Shown here piece by piece: positions 26,574 to 38,155 of a DNA stretch of 64,000 nucleotides. Both the position numbers and the translations under genes were made by a program. The DNA lies in assembly GCF_007677875.1 (NCBI RefSeq), contig NZ_VEDO01000026.1:1-64000 (forward strand), in the 5' to 3' direction. Source of the stretch: Variovorax boronicumulans (GTDB lineage Bacteria > Pseudomonadota > Gammaproteobacteria > Burkholderiales > Burkholderiaceae_C). Within the stretch, counting starts at the first letter, position 1. Each line of letters starts with the position of its first letter. Under the pieces are notes generated by a model. It was not told where the DNA came from. It did no database searches and worked only from the letters and a program-made list of their open reading frames with translations.

Positions 26574-27587
26574 TCAGGAACCGGGCCGCGCCCAGGCCTC
26601 TTCGAAGAAGTAATCCTTCCAGGAACCGGCCTGGTTCTTCAGCACGCCGAGCTTGTGCAGCTCCTGCGCGTACACGATGCTGCGCTGGGGCGACACCGTG
26701 AAGTCGTTCTCGGGGTCTTCCACGATCTGGCGCACCAGGGCCGGCGCCAGCTTGGACTTCTGCACGCGGATGAAGATGTCGGCGGCCTTGGCCTTGTCGG
26801 CCTTGACGATCTGCTCGGCCTCCACCAGCGCGTTGTAGAAGGCCTGCGTGGTCTTGGGGTTCTGCTCGCGGAACTTCTGCGTGGTGTAGAGCACGTTGAA
26901 GGTGGCCGGCCCGCCCAGGATGTCGTAGCTGCTGATGAGCTTGCGCACCTTGGGGTTCGCGGCCAGCGCCTGGTAGTAGAACGGCGCGCTCGAGAAGTGC
27001 GTGCTGATCTCGGTGCCGCCCGAGACCAGCGCGGCCGTGGCCTCGGGATGCGGCAGGCTCACCGAGATCTCGTCGAAGCGCTTGAAGTCGTCCTTGCCGA
27101 ACAGCCGCGCCGTCTCGATCTGCAGCGTGCGCGACTGGAAGCCCACGCCGGCGGCCGGCACCGCGATGCGGTCCTTCGGGCCCAGGTCCTTGAGCGATCG
27201 GACCTCGGGGTTGTTGGTCAGCAGGTGGTTGGGCAGCGAGCCCAATGCGGCCAGCGCCTTGACGTTCTGGCGGCCCTTGGTGCGGTCCCACAGCGTCAAC
27301 ATGGGCGGCACGCCGGCCGAGACCACGTCCAGAGAGCCGGCCAGCAGGGCCTCGTTCATGGCCGTGGCGCCCGAGATGCTGGCCCACTCGACGGCGACCT
27401 CCTGGCCCAGCGCCTTGCCGTGCTTCTCGATCAGTTGCTGGTCGCGTGCCACGTCCAGCAGCAGGTAGGCGATGCCGAACTGCTGGGCGATGCGGATCTT
27501 GCCTTCGGCCTGGGCCGCACCCGTGGACAGCGCCAGGGCGGCGGCCAGGGCGGCGCCGGCGGCGAGTGTTCTTCTGCGCAGGCGCAT
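26574..27587 (-). CDS. ABC transporter periplasmic receptor 1 (sulfonate/taurine type)
   Basis: 337 aa. Signal peptide ending GAAQA, then EGKIRIAQQFGIAYLLLDVARD. NMT1/SsuA-like fold with VSAGVPPMLTLWDRT and VPAAGVGFQSRTLQIE blocks. It is about half-identical by eye to the receptor gene just upstream, including IRIA.QFGI.YLLL at the start and the LLAG/LWDRT..RQNVK segment. The two genes are therefore a tandem duplication. One base separates it from its paralogue and one from the ATPase gene, so all are read together. Confidence 0.9.
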   Translation of the reverse strand: MRLRRRTLAAGAALAAALALSTGAAQAEGKIRIAQQFGIAYLLLDVARDQQLIEKHGKALGQEVAVEWASISGATAMNEALLAGSLDVVSAGVPPMLTLWDRTKGRQNVKALAALGSLPNHLLTNNPEVRSLKDLGPKDRIAVPAAGVGFQSRTLQIETARLFGKDDFKRFDEISVSLPHPEATAALVSGGTEISTHFSSAPFYYQALAANPKVRKLISSYDILGGPATFNVLYTTQKFREQNPKTTQAFYNALVEAEQIVKADKAKAADIFIRVQKSKLAPALVRQIVEDPENDFTVSPQRSIVYAQELHKLGVLKNQAGSWKDYFFEEAWARPGS

Positions 27588-27588
27588 C

Positions 27589-28599
27589 TCAGTTCGCCTG
27601 GGCGCTGTGCGCGTCGTCGAAGAAGTAGTCGCGTGCGGACGCGGGCTTGTTCTTGATGGCGCCCGCGCGGTGCATGAACTCCGCCAGCGCGTACGTGTTC
27701 TGCGGCGCGGTCGTGAACTGCACCTCGGGGTTCTTGATGATCGACAGCAGCAGCGCGCGGTCGGTCTTGGCGCCCGAGACCTTGAGGTAGATGTCGGCGG
27801 CCTGCTCGGGCCTGGCGGCGATGAACTGCGCGGCCTCGTTCAGCGCCTCGATGAAGGCCTTGTAGGTCTTGGGGTTCTCGCTGCGGAACTTCTCGGTGGC
27901 GTAGAGCACCGTGGCCGAGGATGGTCCGCCCAGCACGTCGTAGGACTTCAGCACCACGCGGGCCTGCGGGTTGCCGGCCAGCTCCTGCTCCTGGAACGGC
28001 GGGTTGCCGAAGTGGCCCGTGATCTCGGTGCCGCCCTTGATGATGGCGGCGGCCGCGTCGGGGTGCGGCACGGCCACGCTGATCTTGTCGAGCTTGGCGA
28101 AGTCCTTGTCGCCCCAGAGCTTGGCGGAGGCCAGCTGCAGCACGCGCGACTGCACCGACACGCCCACGGCCGGCACGGCGATGCGGTCCTTGTCCGTGAA
28201 GTCGGCGATCGTCTTCACGTTCGGGTTGTTGGTGACGAGGTAATACGGGAAGTTGCCCAGCGAGGCCACGCCCTTGACGTTCTGGCGGCCGCGGGTGCGG
28301 TCCCAGATGGTCAGCAGCGGTCCCACGCCGGCGCCGGCCACCTCGATGTTGCCGGCCAGCAGCGCGTCGTTGACGGCCGAACCGCCCGACAGCTTGACGA
28401 ACTCGACGTGGATGTCCACGCCGGCCGCCTTGCCGTGCTTTTCGATGAGCTTTTGCTCCTGCGCCACGTTGAGCAGCAGGTAGACGATGCCGAACTGCTC
28501 GGCGATGCGGATGCGACCTTCCGCGTGGGCGGCCAGGCTGCCGGCGAGCAGCGCGGCGCCGGTGGCGAGCGTGGCGAGGCGGCGGGTGATGCGGTGCAT
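27589..28599 (-). CDS. ABC transporter periplasmic receptor 2 (paralogue)
   Basis: 336 aa from the ATG at 28599; an in-frame upstream codon at 28635 would place 12 odd residues before a normal signal peptide (MHRITRRLATLATGAALLAG). Mature part EGRIRIAEQFGIVYLLLNVAQEQ matches receptor 1. The ligand-cleft regions differ (GGSAVNDALLAG versus GATAMNEALLAG; GNFPYYLVTNN versus GSLPNHLLTNN), suggesting related but different ligands. Between it and the TauD gene lies a perfect 20-bp palindrome. Confidence 0.9.
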   Translation of the reverse strand: MHRITRRLATLATGAALLAGSLAAHAEGRIRIAEQFGIVYLLLNVAQEQKLIEKHGKAAGVDIHVEFVKLSGGSAVNDALLAGNIEVAGAGVGPLLTIWDRTRGRQNVKGVASLGNFPYYLVTNNPNVKTIADFTDKDRIAVPAVGVSVQSRVLQLASAKLWGDKDFAKLDKISVAVPHPDAAAAIIKGGTEITGHFGNPPFQEQELAGNPQARVVLKSYDVLGGPSSATVLYATEKFRSENPKTYKAFIEALNEAAQFIAARPEQAADIYLKVSGAKTDRALLLSIIKNPEVQFTTAPQNTYALAEFMHRAGAIKNKPASARDYFFDDAHSAQAN

Positions 28600-28629
28600 G
28601 GTGGGCGATCTCCAGGGTGAGCGAAGCCT

Positions 28630-28649
28630 GCCCACGCCGCGGCGTGGGC
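28630..28649 (-). other. Perfect 20-bp palindrome between dioxygenase and receptor genes
   Basis: Two exact 10-base arms (GCCCACGCCG and CGGCGTGGGC) with no loop, next to an A8 run at 28650-28657. Read along the operon mRNA this is U8 followed by the hairpin, the reverse of a terminator. It may block 3' exonucleases and favour receptor mRNA over the upstream part. Confidence 0.5.
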
Positions 28650-28674
28650 AAAAAAAAGACGGGAACGGACGGGA

Positions 28675-29571
28675 TCAGAAGGGCTGGTCGCCCTCGATCG
28701 TGGTGCGGTAGAGCTTGCGGCGTTCGCTGTCGGGCGTGCCGGCCGCCAGGTGCAGCACCGAGCGGTTGTCCCAGAACACGATGTCGTGCGGCAGCCACTG
28801 GTGGCGCAGCTGGAATTCGGGCTTCGTGCTGGCCGCGAACAGCAGCTCCAGCAGCGCACGGCTCTCGTTCTCGGGCAGGCCGACGATCTTCGTCGTGAAG
28901 TGCTCGCTGACGAACAGCGCCTTGCGGCCGGTCTCGGGATGGGTGCGCACGACCGGGTGCACGACCGGCTTCACCTCGTCGAGCTGGGCCTGCGTGAGCG
29001 CGGGGCGCCAGGGGCTGCGCGCGCGCAGTTCCTCGTACTTGGCCAGGTAGCTGTGCTCGGCCTTCAGCGTGGCGATGCGCGCCTTCACGGGCTCGGGCAG
29101 CGCCTCGTAGGCCGCATGCTGGTCGGCGAACAACGTGTCGCCGCCTTCGTTCGGCAGTTCCTGCGCGTGCAGCAGCGAGCCCAGGCTGGGCTTTTCCTTG
29201 TACGACAGGTCCGAGTGCCAGTAGTGGCCCGCATCGCCCAGGCCGATGGGCTGGCCGTCGACCTTGATGTTGGAGACGATCAGCACCTCGGGATGGCCTT
29301 CCAGCTGGAACTTCTTCTGCACGTGGATCTGCAGCGGGCCGAAGCGGCGTGTGAAGGCCACGTGCTGGGCCGGCGTGATGCGCTGGTCGCGCAGCACGAG
29401 CACATGGTGGTCCAGGTGGGCGCGGTGCAGGCGTGCGAAGTCGGCGTCGTTGAGCGGCTGGGCGAGGTCCAGCCCCAGCACCTCGGCGCCGAAAGGCGCA
29501 TCGAGGCGGCGCACCTCGAAGGCCTGGGCGGGTGCATCGGACAGGGCGGGGGAATCGAGCAAGGCGGACAT
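28675..29571 (-). CDS. TauD/TfdA-family Fe(II)/2-oxoglutarate dioxygenase
   Basis: 298 aa from the ATG at 29571. Iron ligands His119 and Asp121 (YWHSD) and His274 (SVLHLAAG), with Arg289 (LYRTTI) for 2-oxoglutarate. Size and the WHSDLSY/LHAQELPNEGGDTLFAD blocks match taurine and alkyl-sulfate/sulfonate dioxygenases, which release sulfite or sulfate from organosulfur compounds. First gene of a run with two receptors, ATPase and permease, giving a capture-and-cleave unit. Taurine itself is not certain. The start was chosen over an in-frame extension to 29724 that would cross the promoter region. Confidence 0.9.
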   Translation of the reverse strand: MSALLDSPALSDAPAQAFEVRRLDAPFGAEVLGLDLAQPLNDADFARLHRAHLDHHVLVLRDQRITPAQHVAFTRRFGPLQIHVQKKFQLEGHPEVLIVSNIKVDGQPIGLGDAGHYWHSDLSYKEKPSLGSLLHAQELPNEGGDTLFADQHAAYEALPEPVKARIATLKAEHSYLAKYEELRARSPWRPALTQAQLDEVKPVVHPVVRTHPETGRKALFVSEHFTTKIVGLPENESRALLELLFAASTKPEFQLRHQWLPHDIVFWDNRSVLHLAAGTPDSERRKLYRTTIEGDQPF

Positions 29572-29709
29572 GGATGGGCAACAAGAGGCTACAGCGTGCA
29601 GCGATGCGTCGCACTGTAGGCCGCCCACGCGCAACGACCAACGATTGTTTATTTGCTTGCTTATGCGAAAAACTTCTGTGCAAGCCGTCTTGAACGCACA
29701 AGCGTGTTT

Positions 29710-29729
29710 TGCGCATGCGCACATGCGCA
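29710..29729. promoter_or_regulatory. Hairpin/palindrome upstream of the dioxygenase operon
   Basis: TGCGCATG (29710-29717) and CATGCGCA (29722-29729) pair around CGCA. The left half is also part of a 12-base perfect palindrome TGCGCATGCGCA. It lies just after the UvrA-like stop on that strand and about 140 bases before the dioxygenase ATG, with an AT-rich stretch (about 29640-29680) nearer the start. Could end the upstream transcript or be an operator for the operon. Confidence 0.4.
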
Positions 29730-29736
29730 GAACGCT

Positions 29737-32373
29737 TTACGCAGCCGCATCCGGGCGCATTGCCTGCGCCAGGTAGGGCGCGGTGGCGCTGCCACGCTGT
29801 CGGGCCACCTGCTGCGGCGGGCCGGCCGCGACGATGCGCCCGCCCTGCGGCCCGGCCCCCGGCCCCATGTCGATCAGCCAATCGGCCGCGGCGGCCACGC
29901 GCATGTCGTGCTCCACGGCGACCACGGTGTTGCCTGCGGCCACGAGCTTGTCCAGCTGCGCGAGCAGCCGGTCCACATCGGCCGGGTGCAGGCCGGTGGT
30001 CGGTTCGTCCAGCACGTAGAGCGTGCGGCCGTTCTGCGGTCGGTGCAATTCGGTGGCGAGCTTGATGCGCTGGGCCTCGCCGCCGCTCAGCTCGGTCGCG
30101 GGCTGACCCAGCCGCAGGTAGTTGAGGCCGATGTCGCGCAGCACTTCCAACGGGCGCAGCACGGCGGGCTCCTTGGCAAAACGCGCGCAGGCCGCGTCCA
30201 CGGTGAGGTCCAGCACGTCGGCGATGGTGAGCCCTTCCCAGGTCACCTCCAGCGTCGCCGCGTTGTAGCGCTTGCCCTGGCAGTCGGGGCAAGGCGCGTA
30301 GACGCTGGGCAGGAACAGCAGTTCCACGCTCACGAAACCCTCGCCCGCGCAGGTCGCACAGCGGCCCTTGGCCACGTTGAACGAGAAGCGGCCGGCATCG
30401 AAGCGGCGCCGGCGGGCCTGCGGCGTGGCCGCGAACAGCTTGCGCACGGCGTCGAACAGGCCGGTGTAGGTGGCCAGGTTGGAGCGCGGCGTGCGGCCGA
30501 TGGGCCGCTGATCGACCTGCACCACGCGCGCGACATGCGCCATGCCTTCGTCGATGCGGCCCTGCACCGGCGGCAAAGCGGCCTGCGCCGTGTCGTCGCC
30601 CTCGGCCGCGGCAGTGTCCTCCTCCTGCGGCTCAGCCGGCGCATGCAGCTGGCGGCGCGCCAGTTCGAGCAGGCCCTGGCTGACCAGGCTGGACTTGCCC
30701 GAGCCCGAGACGCCCGTGACCACGCTCAGGCAGCCGATCGGGAAGTCGGCGTCGACACCGTCCAGGTTGTGGTGCCGCAGGTCGCGCAGCCGCAGCCAGG
30801 CACGCGGTGCGCGCACCTGGCGTGGCGCCGGCGCGTGCGCCGGATCCGGGAACAGGTAGGGCCGCGTCTGCGAGCGCGCGACGCCTGCCAGCCCGGCGGG
30901 CGGGCCGCTGTAGAGCACCTCGCCGCCCTGGCGGCCGGCCGCCGGCCCCACGTCCACGAGCCAGTCGGCCGCGCGCATCGTGGCCACGTCGTGCTCGACC
31001 ACGAACAGCGTGTTGCCGGCGGCCTTGAGCCGGTCCAACGCCTCGTGCAGCGCCGCGCCATCGGCCGGGTGCAGACCGGCGGAGGGCTCGTCCAGCACAT
31101 AGACCACGCCGAACAGCTCGGAGCCGATCTGCGTCGCCAGCCGCAGGCGCTGCAGTTCGCCGGCCGACAGGCTGGGCGTGGCGCGGTCCAGCGAGAGATA
31201 GCCCAGGCCTAGGCTCTGCAGCGTCTGCAGCCGCCCGAGGATCTCGCCGGCCAGGCGCTGGGCTGCCAGGATCTTCTCCTGCGAATCGTCCGGCGTGCGC
31301 AGCACGTCGTCCGCGCCCGCGTGGCGCGGGTTGGCGTGCGCAGGCCGGTGTGCGCCCCGGTGGGTGGCCGCAGTCGCCGGCAGCCCCTGGGCCGCGGGCG
31401 CCAGGCACTGCGCCAGGTCGGCCAGCGGCATGGCGCCCAGCGCGGCGATGTCGTGCCCGGCGAAGCGCACGGCCAGTGCCTCGGGCTTGAGCCTGCGGCC
31501 CGCGCACAGGCTGCAGGGCGCGCTGACCATGTAGGCGGCGACACGCTTGCGCATGGACGCACTCGGGCTGTTGGCGAAGGTCTGCAGCACGTGGCGCCGC
31601 ACCCCGGTGAAGGTGCCCATGTAGCTGGGCGCCATCTTGGCCTTCACCGCTGCGCGCACCTCGGCGCGGTCGAAGCCGGCATAGACCGGCACGGTGGGCT
31701 GCTCGTCGGTGAACAGGATCCAGTCGCGCGTGCGCTGCGGCAGTTCGCGCCAGGGCTTGTCGACGTCGTGGCCCAGCGTGGTCAGGATGTCGCGCAGGTT
31801 CTGGCCCTGCCAGGCGGTCGGCCAGGCGGCCACGGCGCGCTGGCGGATGCTCAGGCTGTCGTCGGGCACGGCCGAGCGCTCGGTCACGTCGTAGACGCGG
31901 CCTAGGCCATGGCATTGCGGGCAGGCGCCCTGCGGCGTGTTGGGCGAGAAGTCCTCGGCGAACAGCATGGGCTGGCCGGCCGGGTAATGGCCCGCCCGCG
32001 AGAACAGCAGCCGCAACAGGTTGGAGACGGTGCTGACGCTGCCGACCGAGGAGCGTGCCATGGGCGTGCCGCGTTGCTGCTGCAGCGCGACGGCGGGCGG
32101 CATGCCCTCGACCGCGTCGACCTGCGGAATGCCGGCCTGGTCGACGAGCCGGCGCGCGTAGGGCGCGATGGAATCGAGGTAGCGCCGCTGCGCCTCGGCG
32201 AACAGCGTGCCGAAGGCCAGCGAGGACTTGCCCGAGCCGGAAATGCCCGTGAAGACGACGAAGGCGTTGCGCGGGATGTCGACGTCGACGTTCTTGAGGT
32301 TGTGCTCGCGCGCACCGCGCACGCGCACGAAGCCCTGGGCGTTTTCGGCGGGCGCGCCGGCGCGCGGCGACAT
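29737..32373 (-). CDS. UvrA-like ABC ATPase (UvrA paralogue)
   Basis: 878 aa from the ATG at 32373. Two ABC modules: Walker A GISGSGKS at 43-50 and a second VSGSGKSS in the middle, with [12 protein letters not shown] and [12 protein letters not shown] signatures and two Walker B/D-loop DEPS/DEPT. Zinc-finger pairs [24 protein letters not shown] and CPDCQGKR are kept. It is about 60 residues shorter than housekeeping UvrA, and the early block reads [19 protein letters not shown] rather than the UvrA consensus. That places it with the UvrA-like paralogues (UvrA2/DrrC type) linked to DNA-damage or drug tolerance. Transcribed alone, divergent from the glycine-zipper gene. Confidence 0.88.
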   Translation of the reverse strand: MSPRAGAPAENAQGFVRVRGAREHNLKNVDVDIPRNAFVVFTGISGSGKSSLAFGTLFAEAQRRYLDSIAPYARRLVDQAGIPQVDAVEGMPPAVALQQQRGTPMARSSVGSVSTVSNLLRLLFSRAGHYPAGQPMLFAEDFSPNTPQGACPQCHGLGRVYDVTERSAVPDDSLSIRQRAVAAWPTAWQGQNLRDILTTLGHDVDKPWRELPQRTRDWILFTDEQPTVPVYAGFDRAEVRAAVKAKMAPSYMGTFTGVRRHVLQTFANSPSASMRKRVAAYMVSAPCSLCAGRRLKPEALAVRFAGHDIAALGAMPLADLAQCLAPAAQGLPATAATHRGAHRPAHANPRHAGADDVLRTPDDSQEKILAAQRLAGEILGRLQTLQSLGLGYLSLDRATPSLSAGELQRLRLATQIGSELFGVVYVLDEPSAGLHPADGAALHEALDRLKAAGNTLFVVEHDVATMRAADWLVDVGPAAGRQGGEVLYSGPPAGLAGVARSQTRPYLFPDPAHAPAPRQVRAPRAWLRLRDLRHHNLDGVDADFPIGCLSVVTGVSGSGKSSLVSQGLLELARRQLHAPAEPQEEDTAAAEGDDTAQAALPPVQGRIDEGMAHVARVVQVDQRPIGRTPRSNLATYTGLFDAVRKLFAATPQARRRRFDAGRFSFNVAKGRCATCAGEGFVSVELLFLPSVYAPCPDCQGKRYNAATLEVTWEGLTIADVLDLTVDAACARFAKEPAVLRPLEVLRDIGLNYLRLGQPATELSGGEAQRIKLATELHRPQNGRTLYVLDEPTTGLHPADVDRLLAQLDKLVAAGNTVVAVEHDMRVAAAADWLIDMGPGAGPQGGRIVAAGPPQQVARQRGSATAPYLAQAMRPDAAA

Positions 32374-32579
32374 GGCTCGGGATGTTCTTGCCAATGGATG
32401 GATCCTCGGTTCTGTATCCGCACAGTGTGGCGGGCTGTCCCGCCCGGTCCAGCCCACGCCAGGCCGAACTGCTGTCGGCCGGCTTCCCGCTGCATTGGAC
32501 AAGCGGCTGCGGATTTGTCCTGCACGGCGCGCGCATCCGGCCCCTTACGTTCGAACCCAAGGCATTTCAGGAGCAGCAC

Positions 32580-33074
32580 ATGAGCGACAGGAGCAAGGCG
32601 GCCACCGGCGTGGGCGCGGTGGCGGGTGGATTGGCCGGGGGGGTCGCCGGCGCGGCCGCCGCAGGCGCGGCGGTGGGCGGTGTGGCCGGTCCGGTCGGCG
32701 CCGCAGCGGGCGCCGTGGCTGGCGCAGCGCTGGGTGCGCTGGCCGGCAAGGGCGTGGCCGTGGCCGACCCGACCGTGGATCCGAGTGCCGAGGAGGCCTA
32801 CTGGCGTGCCCACCACGCCGGCCTTGGGGATGGCGCGGGCAGCTACGACGACTACGGCCCGGCCTACCGCTACGGCGTGAGCGCCTATGGACGCCACCCA
32901 GGCCGCAATTTCGAGGAACTCGACGAAGAACTCGCACGCGACTGGAACCGCGCACGCGGCCGCTCCACGCTGGACTGGGAAAGCGCGCGCCATGCCTCGC
33001 GCGATGCCTGGCAACGGCTCAGCGACGCGAGCATGCGCACGGCCGCATCGGGCGCCCCGCGGGACGGCCTTTGA
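32580..33074 (+). CDS. Glycine-zipper protein with charged C-terminal domain
   Basis: 164 aa from the ATG at 32580, preceded by GGAG. Residues 10-60 are a Gly/Ala-only hydrophobic stretch ([20 protein letters not shown] and on) of glycine-zipper type that packs helices in a membrane. Residues about 62-164 are soluble, with repeats of Tyr/Asp ([11 protein letters not shown]) and an acidic helix ([14 protein letters not shown]). Similar proteins are stress-induced membrane or envelope proteins of unknown role. It is divergent from the uvrA-like gene (206 bp), and its stop overlaps the next possible start. Confidence 0.78.
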   Translation: MSDRSKAATGVGAVAGGLAGGVAGAAAAGAAVGGVAGPVGAAAGAVAGAALGALAGKGVAVADPTVDPSAEEAYWRAHHAGLGDGAGSYDDYGPAYRYGVSAYGRHPGRNFEELDEELARDWNRARGRSTLDWESARHASRDAWQRLSDASMRTAASGAPRDGL

Positions 33075-33778
33075 ATCAGCTGGTGCACCCCGCAGGCCCC
33101 GCCGCGCATGGCGCCTACGACCAGGCCGTCGCCGGCCTGCTGGCGCTGCTGCCGCGCCGGCTGCGGCGCATGCTGCGCTGGCTGCTCTCGCGCCAGGGCC
33201 GCTGGGTGCGCATCCCGACGGCGCTGCTGTGTCTGGTGTTCAGCATGCTCTGGTTCCTGCCGGTGGTCGGGCTGGAATACCTGCCGATCGCGCTCGTGTT
33301 GATCGCACGCGACGTGCCGCGACTGCAGCAGCCGGTCGGTCGCCTGCTGCTGTGGGCCGGGCGGCGCCTGCGCTGGCTGCTCGACCGCTGGACCGCCCGC
33401 TTCGCACGGCGGCGCCGGCGCCGCGCGCATCCGGCCGCCATGCGCACTAGCATGTCGTCCATGGCCGACCACATCCCCACCCTGCGCCCGGTGCTCGCCG
33501 CTGCCCGGACGCTGGACGACTTCCGCGCGGCGGCGCTGGACCAAGGCTTCGACGAGGCCATCGCGCGCAGCTGGGCGCCGCACCAGGTGGTCGAGCAACA
33601 CCAGCACCCCTTCGATGCCGAGGCCCTCGTCGTGCAAGGCGAGATGTGGCTCAGCGATGCCACCGGCACACGCCACCTGCGCCAAGGCGATGGCTTCGTG
33701 CTGGGCCGCGGCACGCCGCATGCCGAGCGCTACGGTCCCCAAGGCGCGACCTACTGGGTGGCGCGGCGCGGCGGCTGA
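33071..33778 (+). CDS. Membrane-helix protein fused in frame to a cupin domain
   Basis: 235 aa if read from the TTG at 33071, which overlaps the previous stop. The first about 120 residues are a basic protein with one strong hydrophobic helix ([22 protein letters not shown]) like PGPGW/DUF-type small membrane proteins. The second part (from about 33461, MADHIPTL) is a small cupin ([20 protein letters not shown], then [18 protein letters not shown]) with His residues suited to metal binding. No stop codon separates the parts. They may be one fusion or two genes sharing a frame, the cupin starting at 33440, 33452 or 33461. The start codon is uncertain. Confidence 0.6.
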   Translation: MNQLVHPAGPAAHGAYDQAVAGLLALLPRRLRRMLRWLLSRQGRWVRIPTALLCLVFSMLWFLPVVGLEYLPIALVLIARDVPRLQQPVGRLLLWAGRRLRWLLDRWTARFARRRRRRAHPAAMRTSMSSMADHIPTLRPVLAAARTLDDFRAAALDQGFDEAIARSWAPHQVVEQHQHPFDAEALVVQGEMWLSDATGTRHLRQGDGFVLGRGTPHAERYGPQGATYWVARRGG

Positions 33779-33851
33779 GGCCAAGCAGGTTTTCCGCAGC
33801 TGCTGATGCGGCGGCCGCATAAGCGCCTGCGCAGGCGCCTATGCTCGCGCC

Positions 33852-35443
33852 ATGCCCCTGCCCTGCCTGACACCCGCCGAGGTCCGCGCCGCGCTGCTCG
33901 CGCGCGCCGAGATCGCCCTGCTCGACCTGCGCGAGGAAGATCCGTTCGCCCAGGCGCATCCACTGTGGGCCGCCAACCTGCCGCTCTCACGCATCGAGCT
34001 CGAGGCATGGCGCCGCATTCCGCGGCAGGGCACGCGCATCGTGCTGTACGGCGAGCACGATGGCGAAGACCTGGTGCCGCGCGGCGCGGCCGTGCTGGGC
34101 GCGCTGGGCTACACGCAGGTGCATGCGCTGGCCGGCGGCCTGCCCGGCTGGACCGCCGCGGGCGGCGAGGTGTTCCGCGACGTCAACGTGCCGAGCAAGG
34201 CCTTCGGTGAACTCGTGGAGCACGAGCGCCACACGCCTTTGCTGGCGGCCGAGGAGGTGCAGGCGCTGATCGCCTCCGGTGCCGACGCCGTGGTCGTGGA
34301 CGCGCGCCGCTTCGACGAATACCAGACCATGAGCATCCCCGGCGCGACCAGCGTGCCCGGCGCCGAGCTCGTGCTGCGCGCGCGCGAACTCGCGCCCGAT
34401 CCGGCCACACGCATCATCGTCAACTGCGCGGGCCGCACGCGCAGCATCATCGGCACGCAGTCGCTGGTCAATGCGGGTGTGCCCAATCCCGTGGCGGCTT
34501 TGCGCAACGGCACCATCGGCTGGCTGCTGGCCGGCCAGCAGCTCGACCATGGCGCGGCGCGCCGCGCGCCAGAGCTGGTGGCGCCCGCGCGGCTCGCCGA
34601 GGCGCGCGCGGCCGCGGCCGACACCGCCCGGCGCGCCGGCGTGGGCCGTGCCACGCCGCAGCTGCTGGCGCAGTGGCGCACCGAACCCGGCCGCACGCTC
34701 TACGCCTTCGACGTGCGCACGCCCGAGGAATACGCGGCCGGCCACCTGCCGGGTTTCGCCAATGCGCCCGGCGGCCAGCTCGTGCAGGAGACCGACCACA
34801 GCGTGCCGGTGCGCGGCGCGCGCATCGTGCTGGTGGACGACGATGGCGTGCGCGCGAACATGACGGCCTCGTGGCTGGCGCAGATGGGTTGGGAGGTGCA
34901 CGTGCTCGACGGTGCCGGGCCGTTCGCCGAACGCGGCGCCGCAGCGCCCGCGCTGCCGCCGGCGCCGCACGCCGACGCCATCGACGCAGCGCAGCTCGCG
35001 GCCGCGCTGGCAGACAGCGTGGTCATCGACCTCGGCCCGGGCCAGGCCCATGTGCGCGGCCACGTGCCGGGTGCCTGGTTCGCGATCCGTGCCCAGCTGC
35101 GCCAGGCGCTGGACCGCTTGCCGGCCGCGCCGCAGTACGTGCTGACCAGCGCCGACGGTGCGCTGGCGCCCTATGCCGCAGCCGAATTGCGTTCGCTGCT
35201 GGATTCACGCGGACGGCAGACCAGCCGCGTGCGGGTGCTGACGGGCGGCAAGGCCGCCTGGGCCGCCGCGGGCCTGCCGCTGGAAGCTGGCGAGCCCCGC
35301 CTGGCCACCCCGCGCACCGACCGCTACCGCCGTCCCTACGAGGGCACGGACGCGCCGCGCGCGGCCATGCAGGGCTACCTAAACTGGGAGTTCGGCCTCG
35401 TCGCGCAACTCGCGCGCGACGGCACGCACGGCTTTCGCGTGCT

Positions 35444-35447
<4 letters not shown>
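33852..35447 (+). CDS. Four-domain rhodanese-related sulfurtransferase
   Basis: 531 aa, four rhodanese folds in tandem (about 1-110, 120-240, 270-365, 370-500). Only the second has an active-site Cys, in VNCAGRTRS at about 196-204. The first (VLYGEHDGED), third (VLVDDDGVRA) and fourth (VLTSADGALA) have lost it and are probably structural. Such enzymes move sulfane sulfur to thiophilic acceptors. The gene stands alone and its TAG lies in a CTAG shared with the stop of the GGT-like gene on the other strand. Confidence 0.88.
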
Positions 35448-37033
<1,586 letters not shown>

Positions 37034-37071
37034 GGGCTTGGCGTGGGTGGAGAAAAGGGCAGCGCAGGGTG

Positions 37072-38052
37072 CTACTGCATGGTGATGCCGGACTGCTGCA
37101 CGAGTTTCTCGGTGCGCGGCACCTCAGTGCGCACGAAGGCCTCGAAGTCGGCGACGGATCCGCCGCGCGGCTCAGCGCCGGTGGCGGCCAGGCTCTCGCG
37201 GAAGGCGGCATCCTGCAGCAGCTTGTTGATCTCGGTGTTCAGGCGGGCCACGATGGGCTGCGGCGTGCCCGGGCTGGCGACGATGCCGTACCAGGGCGCG
37301 ATGTCGTAGCCCGGGTAGCCCTGCTCAGCAATGGTGGGAATGTCCGGCGCCATCGCGGAGCGCGTGGCGCTGGACACGCCCAGCGCGTTGAGCTTGCCGG
37401 CCTTGACCTGCGGCAGCGCGGTCATGATGGTGTCGAAGTACATCGACACCTGGCCCGACAGCAGCGCCGGGATGGCCTCGCCCGCACCCTTGTAGGGCAC
37501 GTGCACGATGTCGATGCCGGCCTGCTGGCGCAGCATCTCGCCGGCCATGTGCGAGGTGGTGCCCGCGCCGAACGAGGCGTACGTCAGCTTGCCGGGGTTG
37601 GCCTTGGCGTAGGCCACCATCTCGGGCACGGTCTTGAACGGCAGCGAGGGGTGCGACAGCAGCACGTTGGGCGTGATGGCCACCACCGCCACCTTGGCGA
37701 ACGCATCGGGGTCGTAGCTGAGCTTCTTGTAGAGGAAGCGGTTGGTGACCATGGAGGCCGGGCCGCTCATGAGCAGCGTGTAGCCGTCCCCGGGTGCGCG
37801 CGCGGCCGCATCGCTGCCGATCATGGCGGCGGCGCCGGGCTTGTTCTCGACAACGAAGGCCTGGCCCAGGGCCTTGGCCAGGCCGGTGCCGAGCTGGCGG
37901 CTGATGAGGTCCGTGGCAGCCCCGGCCGAGAACGGCACCACGATGCGGACCGGCTTGGTGGGCCAGGCCGGCGCGGGCGTTTGCGCGCTGGCGCTGCCCG
38001 TTGCCAGGACCATGGCCGCCAGGATGGACGTGCGCAACGACTCAAGAATCAT
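37072..38052 (-). CDS. Bug/TctC-family periplasmic solute receptor
   Basis: 326 aa. Signal peptide ending SASA/Q, then PAWPTKPVRIVVPFSAGAATDLI, where the usual PPGG is SAGA. ENKPGAAAMIGSD and HVPYKGAGEAIPALL loops are regular. It is transcribed with the GGT-like hydrolase and lies opposite a GntR gene across a 334-bp region with a triple TGGAT repeat, so GntR control is plausible. No TctAB partner. Confidence 0.92.
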   Translation of the reverse strand: MILESLRTSILAAMVLATGSASAQTPAPAWPTKPVRIVVPFSAGAATDLISRQLGTGLAKALGQAFVVENKPGAAAMIGSDAAARAPGDGYTLLMSGPASMVTNRFLYKKLSYDPDAFAKVAVVAITPNVLLSHPSLPFKTVPEMVAYAKANPGKLTYASFGAGTTSHMAGEMLRQQAGIDIVHVPYKGAGEAIPALLSGQVSMYFDTIMTALPQVKAGKLNALGVSSATRSAMAPDIPTIAEQGYPGYDIAPWYGIVASPGTPQPIVARLNTEINKLLQDAAFRESLAATGAEPRGGSVADFEAFVRTEVPRTEKLVQQSGITMQ

Positions 38053-38130
38053 GGAAGGAATCCCTGTCTGACGAATGAAGGTCGGTCTGGCAGCCCCAGT
38101 CCGAGGCCGCCACGAGTATCCCGCAAGTTC

Positions 38131-38155
38131 TGGATTTTTGGATATTTGGATCCAA
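38131..38155. promoter_or_regulatory. Triple 8-bp-period TGGAT repeat ending in a palindrome, in the Bug/GntR gap
   Basis: TGGATTTT-TGGATATT-TGGATCCA: three TGGAT units exactly 8 bases apart (38131, 38139, 38147). The last forms the 10-base palindrome TTGGATCCAA (38146-38155). This is the AT-rich part of the 334-bp gap 38053-38386, and 79-103 bases before the Bug start. GntR/FadR regulators use short palindromes like this. A TAGAAT -10-like element at 38346-38351 lies 36 bases before the GntR ATG. I see no gene in the gap. Confidence 0.5.

Noticed and set aside
28630-28657. Intrinsic terminator after the dioxygenase gene
   Set aside because: On the coding strand the U-run is before the hairpin, not after it, so it would not terminate.
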